Origin: CALEMW01 sp035447065
GTDB lineage: Bacteria > Krumholzibacteriota > Krumholzibacteriia > LZORAL124-64-63
Assembly: GCA_035447065.1 (NCBI GenBank)
Contig: DAOTGJ010000004.1
Span: forward strand, 76,838 to 140,837
Direction of reading: 5' to 3'
Length of the DNA stretch: 64,000 nucleotides
Part shown: piece by piece, positions 18,249 to 24,481 of the stretch
Layout: each line of letters begins with the position of its first letter
How positions within the stretch are numbered: position 1 is the stretch's first letter
Position numbers and translations under genes: made by a program
The notes under the pieces: generated by a model
Databases searched by the model: none
Told to the model about the DNA's origin: nothing
Seen by the model: only the letters and a program-made list of their open reading frames with translations

Positions 18249-18848
18249 TTAGCGGAACAGGGCCTTCACGTTGGAGAAGGTCATGTCCTCGTTGGCCACG
18301 ATGTCGCAGTCGCCGTTCACGCGGGCCACGGGCAGGCCGAGGCCGGTGCCCGAGGACACCTGGCAGGCACGCAGGTCGCCAGCATCGCTGCCGCCGGCGT
18401 AGCCGGGGGTGCCGTCGAACGAGGTCGAGCCGGGCACGCCCTCGCAGTAGAAGGCAACCTCGCCACCGGCAGCCTGCACGAAGGCGCTGTAGGTGGCCAG
18501 CACGACGGAGGGAGCGGCGGGCAGAGCCAGGCCGCCGGTACCGATACCGACCTGGAAGCCCTCAGCGGAGGGATCCACGTCCAGACCAGCGGACAGGGTC
18601 CAGGCACCAGCCACGACGCCGCCGGTGACGGTCACGTAGGCCTCCCAACCCGACACGCCGGCAGAGGCGCTGGGGTTGGTGATGCACAGGTAGGCCACGA
18701 TCTGCTGGAACGGAGCAACGGTGCTCGCGCAGACCTCGGTGGCACCCATGTCGAAGTACACGCCCATGCCGTCGGCATCGGGATCGATCTGAGCCATGGC
18801 GCCGCTGGCGAGCAGGGCGACGGCCATGAAAGCTAACAACTTCTTCAT
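18249..18848 (-). CDS. Small exported protein with ANEDMTFSxVKALFR C-terminal tag (copy 3)
   Basis: A 199-residue exported protein, tandem paralogue of the gene at 17287. The signal peptide is MKKLLAFMAVALLASGAMAQ (ATG 18848, with AAGGAGA at good distance). The body repeats GVSGWEAYVTVTG, LSAGLDVDPS, FQVGIG and GVPGSTSFDGTPGYAG in the same order. Unlike its paralogue it has several cysteines (for example EVCAST, YLCITN, FYCEGV, RACQVS, GDCDI) that could form disulfides after export. It ends VANEDMTFSNVKALFR directly before TAA. Function unknown. Confidence 0.87.
   Translation of the reverse strand: MKKLLAFMAVALLASGAMAQIDPDADGMGVYFDMGATEVCASTVAPFQQIVAYLCITNPSASAGVSGWEAYVTVTGGVVAGAWTLSAGLDVDPSAEGFQVGIGTGGLALPAAPSVVLATYSAFVQAAGGEVAFYCEGVPGSTSFDGTPGYAGGSDAGDLRACQVSSGTGLGLPVARVNGDCDIVANEDMTFSNVKALFR
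18252..18299 (-). repeat. Conserved 48-base C-terminal coding repeat, copy 3
   Basis: One base different from copy 1, 7.7 kb away, across 48 bases. Confidence 0.85.
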
Positions 18849-18900
18849 TGTTGCGTCTCCTTGTGGGTTCAGGAAGCGATGTCCGTCTGGTGTTGCCGAC

Positions 18901-18927
18901 CGACCCTCGGGATGACCCCGAGGGTCG
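18901..18927 (-). other. Hairpin between dockerin-like gene and copy-3 gene
   Basis: An 11-bp perfect stem (18901-18911 with 18917-18927), five-base loop, no T-run. It could end transcription from the gene at 19003 or form part of the leader of the gene at 18249. Confidence 0.5.
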
Positions 18928-19002
18928 ACCGTCATCGTGTTGTCCTTCGGCGGACATTCCTTCCAGAGAAAGAATGACCCGGTGCTGTCTAGCCGACTCG
19001 TC

Positions 19003-19644
19003 TTACGGGCAGGAGGTGTTCAGACCACCAGCGTACAGAACGAGGTCGGACAGGTTGATCGCGCCATCGAAGAAGAAATCGATGGAGTAATCGTAGGAGC
19101 CGCCGGTGTACAGGGGCACGAAGACGATCGTGTCCGAGGTACCCTGGGCGCCGTTGCCGTCGATGTCGGAGCTGTTGAACAGGATGTCCAGGTCGCTACC
19201 GATCAGAGCGCTACCGTTGATGATGACCTGGCACTTCTCGCCACCGGTGCGGTCGCTGTAACCGCCGGCGAAGAGGGCGCCGCTGAAGGTAGCCACGCCG
19301 TTGATGTCGGTGCTGCCGTCGGCGACGGAGCCGCCGTTGCAGGGCACCAGACCGCCCATGGACGTCTCGAGCCACATATCCTCGAAGGGATACAGGAAGA
19401 TCGGGAGACCACCGGCGTCCAGCAGCGTCACGGTGATGGTCGCGTCGACCTCACCGCCGACCTCCAGCTTGGCCTCGGTCAGGGCCTTACCCGCGCCGTT
19501 GGGCAGGGTGAAGACGGAGACCTCGGAGCCAGCCGCGGAGGCCGCACTGGAGAGGCTGAGATCAGGAATGCCAGCGAAGCTCAGGGTCGCGACACCCAGG
19601 CTGGCAACACAGATCATCAGACCGAGAATGTTCCTACGAAGCAT
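19003..19644 (-). CDS. Exported protein with C-terminal dockerin-like segment
   Basis: A 213-residue exported protein. ATG 19644 is preceded by AGGAGGT; the signal peptide ends in ATLSFAG. An internal domain resembles an Ig-like fold (EVSVFTLPNGAGKALTEAKL onwards, then DINGVATFSG). The C-terminus has DIDGNGAQGTSDTIVF followed by FFFDGAINLSDLVLYAGGL and NTSCP. The segment DGAINLSDLVLYA looks like one half of a type I dockerin calcium repeat (D-G-x-I/V-N-x-x-D), and the acidic DIDGNG could be the other. No cohesin is visible in the window. It precedes the tagged proteins on the same strand. Function unknown. Confidence 0.82.
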   Translation of the reverse strand: MLRRNILGLMICVASLGVATLSFAGIPDLSLSSAASAAGSEVSVFTLPNGAGKALTEAKLEVGGEVDATITVTLLDAGGLPIFLYPFEDMWLETSMGGLVPCNGGSVADGSTDINGVATFSGALFAGGYSDRTGGEKCQVIINGSALIGSDLDILFNSSDIDGNGAQGTSDTIVFVPLYTGGSYDYSIDFFFDGAINLSDLVLYAGGLNTSCP

Positions 19645-19878
19645 TAGGACACCTCCTAAAAGGCATGACCTTGCGAGGGTGGCAAACCCAAGCGAGAACG
19701 AGTGCAATTACCGTTGACCCTCCTTCCACTCCCATAAGTCCTTAACTTGACCTCATGAGTGTACCACGCTGCCCTACGCCTCGCAACTCACTTTTTTTAG
19801 GTCTCACCCGGCTGTGCTCACTTTTCATCATCCGCTCATCCTGCCCGGCTGGGTCGCCCTATCTGACATTAATGCAAG

Positions 19879-19909
19879 AAAAATGCCCGACCCTCGCGGG
19901 GATCGGGCA
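19879..19909 (-). terminator. Rho-independent terminator after tRNA-Val
   Basis: Stem TGCCCGA with TCGGGCA plus inner CCC/GGG pairs (19884-19909), followed on the minus strand by five T. It is four bases 3' of the tRNA. Confidence 0.88.
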
Positions 19910-19913
19910 ATTC

Positions 19914-19990
19914 TGGTGGGCGAAACAGGACTCGAACCTGTGGCCCCCTGCTTGTAAGGCAGGTGCTCTAACCAGCTGAGCTATTCGCCC
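19914..19990 (-). tRNA. tRNA-Val (anticodon TAC)
   Basis: Minus-strand cloverleaf: acceptor GGGCGAA pairs with TTCGCCC, discriminator A, CCA encoded. The anticodon loop CTTACAA gives TAC (Val). The first ten bases overlap the last codons and TAG stop of the small membrane-protein gene. I see no promoter just upstream, so it is probably cut from the mRNA of the mltG run. Confidence 0.95.
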
Positions 19991-20157
19991 CCGGTCTGCA
20001 GGAAGGACTTGAGCAGGTAGACCGGCACCAGCACGCAGTAGCCCAGGATGAGCAGCAGGGGGGCCACGGTGGTATCCCCGGTGCCGAGGACCACGTAGCC
20101 GGCCACGATGGACGCGAGGCCGGCGGCGAGCCAGGCGGTGGTCTTGTCGATGCTCAT
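19981..20157 (-). CDS. Small two-helix membrane protein overlapping tRNA-Val
   Basis: A 58-residue predicted inner-membrane protein with two hydrophobic segments (AWLAAGLASIVAGYVVLG and APLLLILGYCVLVPVYLL) separated by a short polar turn. ATG 20157 has AAGGAGAG at good distance. Its last residues GGE and the TAG stop are read from the first bases of tRNA-Val. It follows mltG on the same strand by about 60 bases. It is broadly like the small DUF3098-type proteins; function unknown. Confidence 0.75.
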   Translation of the reverse strand: MSIDKTTAWLAAGLASIVAGYVVLGTGDTTVAPLLLILGYCVLVPVYLLKSFLQTGGE

Positions 20158-20216
20158 GATACCCTCTCCTTGCTCGGAACGGTGGATCGGCAAGCTAGCC
20201 CGAGGGCGCCGGGGCG

Positions 20217-21317
20217 TCAAGATCCCCGGCGGCGGCGGTACTCCGCCACGGCGCGCTCGTGCTCCTCCCAGGTGCGGCTGAAGACGTGCCCCCCGCGGCC
20301 GTCGGCCACGAAATAGAACACGTCCGGGTCCGGATCCGGCCGCAGGACCGCCCGCACGGCCGCCGCCCCCGGACAGCCGATGGGCGTGGGCGGCAGCCCC
20401 TTGGACAGGTAGGTGTTGAACGGCGACGGGACCTTGAGGTCCTTGAAGTAGATGCGTCGGCCGCGCTTGTCCAGGGCGAAGGCCACCGTGGGATCCGCCT
20501 CCAGAGGGTGGCCCCGCGCCAGGCGGTTGAGGTACACCGCCGCCACCCGGGGCATCTCGGACCGCACCGGGGTCTCCGCCTCCACGATGGAGGCCAGCAC
20601 CAGCACCTGATGGGGCGTCAGGGTCGCGGAGCGCGGATCCGGACGCCCGCCCTCCAGGATGGTCCGCAGGGTGTCCAGACCGGCGCCCATGACCGTGGCG
20701 ACCACCCTCTCCACGCCGGCGCCTTCGCTGAGATGGTAGGTCTGGGGCATGAGGTAGCCCTCCCCCAGGGCGAAGCTCCGCCCGCGGGCCGCGCTTTCGG
20801 CCTGGAGCGCCGCGCGCAGGCCGGCCACGTCGGTCCCGGCCGGGAGCCAGCCCTCGCGCGCCATGACCTCCGCGGCGAGACGGTCCGCCGCCGCAGCCAC
20901 GGCCGCCGGGTCCGCATGATAGACCTCGGCCACGCGGACGGCGGCCTGATCCAGGCGTTCGCCCTCGATCAGCGTGAGCACCACCGGCAGGGTGCGGCCC
21001 TCGGTGAGCCGCACCGCCAGGTCCCGCGGCGAGGCGCCCAGGGGCAGTTGGAAGCGTCCGGCCTGCAGGCGGGCGTCGCGGCCGCTCCAGCGCAGGCCGA
21101 GCAGGAAGGGTCGGCGGTGCTCCAGCAGGCCGTGGGCCAGGAGCGAGTCGGCCACCGTGCCCGAGCCGGCTCCCGCGGGGATGCGCAGGGTCACGGTCTC
21201 CCCCGTGGGCTCGCCCGCGTTCCACCAGCGCCAGGCCAGGCCGGCGGTCAGGGCCGCGGCCAGGAGCAGCGCGAGCGCGGTCACGGCCAGCGCACGCAGG
21301 ATGCGGCGCGCGCTCAC
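20217..21317 (-). CDS. mltG: Endolytic murein transglycosylase
   Basis: Cleaves nascent peptidoglycan strands and so sets glycan length, at the periplasmic face of the inner membrane. The 366-residue protein has one N-terminal membrane anchor (LALLLAAALTAGLAWRWW) and a LysM-like region. The YceG catalytic domain includes LASIVEAETP (catalytic Glu), AAVYLNRLARGHPLEADPTV, SPFNTYLSKGLPPTPIGCPG and FYFVADGRGGHVFSRTWEEH. The GTG start overlaps the ruvX stop (GTGA), an arrangement that keeps the two coupled. Confidence 0.95.
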   Translation of the reverse strand: MSARRILRALAVTALALLLAAALTAGLAWRWWNAGEPTGETVTLRIPAGAGSGTVADSLLAHGLLEHRRPFLLGLRWSGRDARLQAGRFQLPLGASPRDLAVRLTEGRTLPVVLTLIEGERLDQAAVRVAEVYHADPAAVAAAADRLAAEVMAREGWLPAGTDVAGLRAALQAESAARGRSFALGEGYLMPQTYHLSEGAGVERVVATVMGAGLDTLRTILEGGRPDPRSATLTPHQVLVLASIVEAETPVRSEMPRVAAVYLNRLARGHPLEADPTVAFALDKRGRRIYFKDLKVPSPFNTYLSKGLPPTPIGCPGAAAVRAVLRPDPDPDVFYFVADGRGGHVFSRTWEEHERAVAEYRRRRGS

Positions 21318-21727
21318 GCTCCGCCTCCGGCGGCGCCGTCCAGGAACTGCTGCAGGATGAGGGCGGCGGCGGCGGCGTCGCGCTCGCCCTTGGGGCGGCG
21401 GCGGCCGGCCAGCCAGCGGTCGGCCTCCTGGCTGCTGTAGCGTTCGTCCACCAGGACCACGGGCAGGCCGAACTCCTCGCGGAGGCGGGCGGCGAAGCGT
21501 TCGGCGCGCTCGGCGATGGGACCGCGGCGGCCGTCGGCCGTCAGCGGCAGGCCCACCACCACGGTGTCCACGTCGCGCTCGCGGATGAGGTCGCGCAGAC
21601 GGGCCAGGACCGAGCCGTCCTCCGGCTCGCGGTGGCAGCCCAGGGCGCTGGCGATGAGGCGGGTGGGGTCGCTGCCGGCGATCCCGATGCGGCGGGTGCC
21701 GTAGTCCAGCCCGAGGACGGAACCCAC
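21314..21727 (-). CDS. ruvX: RuvX/YqgF RNase H-fold nuclease
   Basis: A 137-residue protein of the RuvX/YqgF family, proposed to act in Holliday-junction resolution and shown to trim pre-16S rRNA in E. coli. Motifs: N-terminal LGLDYGTRRIGIAGSD, central VVVGLPLTADG and C-terminal VDERYSSQEA, with a late Asp in GERDAAAAALILQQFLD. It starts with GTG five bases after the anti-sigma kinase gene and overlaps mltG. Confidence 0.94.
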   Translation of the reverse strand: MGSVLGLDYGTRRIGIAGSDPTRLIASALGCHREPEDGSVLARLRDLIRERDVDTVVVGLPLTADGRRGPIAERAERFAARLREEFGLPVVLVDERYSSQEADRWLAGRRRPKGERDAAAAALILQQFLDGAAGGGA

Positions 21728-21731
21728 GGGG

Positions 21732-22160
21732 TCAGGCGTCCTCGCCGAGGGTCTTGGAGAGGCGCACGCGGAAGCGGCCGTCGGGGGCGGTGTCGAACTC
21801 CAGGGTGTCGCAGAACTCGCGCATGATGGTGATGCCGCGGCCGCGCTCGCGCAGGAGGTCCTCCGGCGGGGTCCAGTGGTTGAAGTCGAAGCCCGGGCCG
21901 GCGTCCAGCACCGTGACCTGGATGCGGTCCGGCGCGAAGTCGAAGTGCAGCTCCACGAAGCGGTCCGCGTCCATGCCGTTGCCGTGCTCCATGGCGTTGG
22001 TGCAGGCCTCGATCACCGACGTGCTGAGCTCGTCCAGGGTCTTCTGCTCGGCCGGCAGGTCCCCGGCCAGCTCCATGAGGATGGCGTCGGGCACGCCCAG
22101 GAAGACCAGCTGGCTGGGGATCTTCAGCTCGATGTGGTGGGTGCCCTGCTCGGCGCTCAT
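21732..22160 (-). CDS. Anti-sigma factor kinase, RsbW/SpoIIAB-like
   Basis: A 142-residue GHKL ATPase of the HATPase_c_2 type. The N box is CTNAMEHGNGMDAD, followed by the G1 box LDAGPGFDF and the G2-like RGRGITIMREFCD. Such proteins phosphorylate a STAS partner on serine and hold a sigma factor inactive. The STAS partner is encoded 20 bases upstream. No sigma factor or PP2C phosphatase is nearby, so the target is unknown. Confidence 0.9.
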   Translation of the reverse strand: MSAEQGTHHIELKIPSQLVFLGVPDAILMELAGDLPAEQKTLDELSTSVIEACTNAMEHGNGMDADRFVELHFDFAPDRIQVTVLDAGPGFDFNHWTPPEDLLRERGRGITIMREFCDTLEFDTAPDGRFRVRLSKTLGEDA

Positions 22161-22179
22161 CCGGACCGTCCTCGGCGGC

Positions 22180-22518
22180 TCAGGCGAAACTCCGGACGGC
22201 CTCGTCCTCGTCGTCGAACGAGGTGAACACCGTGTGGAGCTTGGAGACCATGAAGATGGACTCGATACGGTCGGACACGTGGAGCAGTTTCAGATCGCCG
22301 CCGTTCTTCTTCACGGTGGAGTAGCCGGAGATCAGGATCCCCAGGCCCGTGCTGTTCACCCAGCTGACCTTGCCCAGGTCCACGATGATGTTGGTGACGC
22401 CCTCGTGGATCAGCGTCTTGAGGGTGTCGCCGAAGGCGGTCGCGTCGGGGCCGCCCATGAGCTTGCCGCTCATCTCCAGGATGGCCACGCCGTCGCGCTT
22501 GCGTTCCTTGATCTTCAA
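22180..22518 (-). CDS. STAS-domain anti-sigma factor antagonist, RsbV/SpoIIAA-like
   Basis: A 112-residue STAS protein. The phosphorylatable serine lies in VSWVNSTGLGILIS, the usual D/N-S-S/T-G motif in variant form NSTG. TTG 22518 is the start: GGAGG sits seven bases upstream and there is no better ATG. It precedes the RsbW-like kinase in a two-gene switch. When unphosphorylated such proteins bind the kinase and free its target. Confidence 0.88.
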   Translation of the reverse strand: MKIKERKRDGVAILEMSGKLMGGPDATAFGDTLKTLIHEGVTNIIVDLGKVSWVNSTGLGILISGYSTVKKNGGDLKLLHVSDRIESIFMVSKLHTVFTSFDDEDEAVRSFA

Positions 22519-22589
22519 CCCTTGTCCTCCCGAGCCGTTGGGTGTCCGTCGCCGGCGAGGATAGGGCCGCGCGCCGGGGATGTCCAGGG

Positions 22590-23576
22590 CTATGACCCGC
22601 CGCGGCGGGCGAGCTCCTCGTGCAGGCCGGCCAGCACGTCGGCCATGTCCGCGGGCGGCGGCGCCTCGAAGACGAGGGTCCGGCCGTCGGCGGGGTGGAT
22701 CAGCTCCAGGCGGGCGGCGTGGAGCATCTGGCGGGCGGCGCCGCCCACCATGCGGCGGGCCGCGGCCAGGTCCAGGGGGTGCACCTGCTTCACGCGGGCG
22801 TCGTCGCCGTACAGCGGATCGCCCACCACGGGATGGCCGTGGGCCGCGAAATGCACGCGGATCTGGTGGGTGCGGCCGGTCTCCAGCGACACGCGGCAGA
22901 GCTGCACGAAGCCGTAGTCCTCCTCCACCTCGTAGTGCGTCACGGCGCGGCGGCCCCCGCTGACCACCGCCATGCGCAGGCGTTGGGTGGGGTGGCGCCC
23001 CATGGTTCCGGCCAGGGTGCCCTGGTCCTCGTTCCACTGGCCCCAGGACAGGGCCAGGTAGGTGCGGCCCAGGGTGCGGCGGCGGAGCTGATCGCCCAGG
23101 TGGGCGTGGGCCCGATCCGTCAGGGCCACCACCATCAGCCCGCTGGTGTCCTTGTCCAGTCGGTGGACCAGGCCGGGCCGCATGGCGTCGCCGCCGGGCA
23201 GATCCCGGAAGCGGTGCAGCAGGGCGTTGACCAGGGTGCCGGTGCGGTGGCCGGCGGCAGGGTGGCAGACCATGCCCACGGCCTTGTTCAGCACCAGGAT
23301 GTCGTCGTCCTGGTGCACCACCGTCAGGGGCAGGTCCTCCGGCGGGATGTCCGTGGGCGGCGGCGGCGGCGGCGCGAAGGTCACGGTCTGGCCCGGCGTG
23401 AGGCGGAAGCGGCTGGGACGCTCGCGGCCGTCCACCAGCGCGGCGCCCGCGGCCACGGCCTTCTGCACGCGGCTGCGGGTGAGGTCGTCGCAGCGGCCGG
23501 TCAGGAAGTGGTCCAGCCGGGCGTCGCGGTCGTCCTCGTCCACGGTGAAGGTGCGGAGGGCCGGGGCTTCAGGCAT
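22590..23576 (-). CDS. rluD: 23S rRNA pseudouridine synthase, RluA/RluD family
   Basis: Isomerises uridines in large-subunit rRNA. The 328-residue protein has an N-terminal S4 RNA-binding domain (ARLDHFLTGRCDDLTRSRVQ) and the RluA catalytic motif VHRLDKDTSGLMVVA with the catalytic Asp near residue 146. The late motif GRTHQIRVHFAAHGHPVVGD is also typical. RluD versus RluC specificity is judged from length and S4 domain only. Its start overlaps the lspA stop by 8 bases. Confidence 0.92.
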   Translation of the reverse strand: MPEAPALRTFTVDEDDRDARLDHFLTGRCDDLTRSRVQKAVAAGAALVDGRERPSRFRLTPGQTVTFAPPPPPPTDIPPEDLPLTVVHQDDDILVLNKAVGMVCHPAAGHRTGTLVNALLHRFRDLPGGDAMRPGLVHRLDKDTSGLMVVALTDRAHAHLGDQLRRRTLGRTYLALSWGQWNEDQGTLAGTMGRHPTQRLRMAVVSGGRRAVTHYEVEEDYGFVQLCRVSLETGRTHQIRVHFAAHGHPVVGDPLYGDDARVKQVHPLDLAAARRMVGGAARQMLHAARLELIHPADGRTLVFEAPPPADMADVLAGLHEELARRGGS

Positions 23577-24096
23577 CGCCGTGCTCCGTTTCCGGGGCGG
23601 GAGCCGCGGCGGACGGGGCCTTCTCGTGCCGGCCCTCGCGCCAGAGGCAGACGAAGAGCACGGCGCCGCCCAGGGTCACGCCCATGTCGGCCACGTTGAA
23701 GGCCCAGAAGCGGGTGGCGCCCACGCCGATGTCGATGAAGTCCACGACCAGGCCGTCGTAGAAGACGCGGTCCACGAGGTTGCCCGCGGCGCCGGCGGCG
23801 ATGCAGGCGACGGCCGCGCGCCGCACGCGGAGGGCGGGGTCGGTGCGGCGGTAGAGGACCGCGAGGAAGATCACCGCCAGCACGCTCACGGCGATCAGGA
23901 AGGGGCGGCCGCCCAGGGCCAGGCCCATGGCGGCGCCGGGATTGCGGACGTAGACCAGGCGCAGCACGTCGCCCAGCACCTCGATGCGGTCGCTGAGGGC
24001 CGCCACGTTGGCCAGGACCAGCCGCTTGGTGACGAAGTCCACGGCCAGCAGGGCGGGCGCCCAGAGCCAGGGGGGCATGGGGCGGGACCGGCTCAA
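23569..24096 (-). CDS. lspA: Lipoprotein signal peptidase (signal peptidase II)
   Basis: Removes signal peptides from prolipoproteins in the inner membrane; at least five such lipoproteins are encoded in this window. The 175-residue protein has four membrane segments and the two catalytic aspartates in GNLVDRVFYDGLVVDFID and FNVADMGVTLG. The start is TTG 24096, overlapping the stop of the DksA-like gene (TTGA). An ATG 18 bases later has no ribosome site. Confidence 0.95.
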   Translation of the reverse strand: MSRSRPMPPWLWAPALLAVDFVTKRLVLANVAALSDRIEVLGDVLRLVYVRNPGAAMGLALGGRPFLIAVSVLAVIFLAVLYRRTDPALRVRRAAVACIAAGAAGNLVDRVFYDGLVVDFIDIGVGATRFWAFNVADMGVTLGGAVLFVCLWREGRHEKAPSAAAPAPETEHGDA

Positions 24097-24470
24097 TAGC
24101 GGCCCCTCTCCTCTTTCTCAGCGCACTCGATGCAGAGGCGGGCGTCGAGCTTGGCCTTGAGGCGCGGCAGGGCGATCTGGCAGTCGCAGCCCTGGCACTT
24201 GCCGTAGGTGCCGTCCTCGATGCGCTGCAGGGCCTGCTCCAGCTGATAGATGTAGCGGCCCTCGGAGGAGGCGAACTGGATGGTGGTCTCGTACTGGAAC
24301 TCGTCGCTGCCCTGATCCGCCATGTGGTTGGAGTGGGCCTTGGCGCCCTCGCCGCCGAAGTCCTCGCCCTCGTGGTGGATCATCTTGGTGTGCTTGGTCA
24401 GGGACTTGCGGACGCGGTCCCGCTCCTCCTCCAGGAGCTTGCGGAAGCGCTCGAGATCGGTCTTGCGCAT
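24093..24470 (-). CDS. TraR/DksA-family zinc-finger protein
   Basis: A 125-residue protein with a long N-terminal coiled-coil and a C4 zinc finger: CQGCDCQI then ARLCIECAEK. The linker GTYGKCQGC is the DksA/TraR signature. These proteins enter the RNA polymerase secondary channel with or without ppGpp; the short bacterial forms between ileS and lspA are common in several phyla. ATG 24470 follows AGGAGGG. The acidic DxxDxA tip motif of true DksA is not obvious, so a role in stringent control is uncertain. Confidence 0.88.
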   Translation of the reverse strand: MRKTDLERFRKLLEEERDRVRKSLTKHTKMIHHEGEDFGGEGAKAHSNHMADQGSDEFQYETTIQFASSEGRYIYQLEQALQRIEDGTYGKCQGCDCQIALPRLKAKLDARLCIECAEKEERGRY

Positions 24471-24481
24471 GATGCCCTCCT

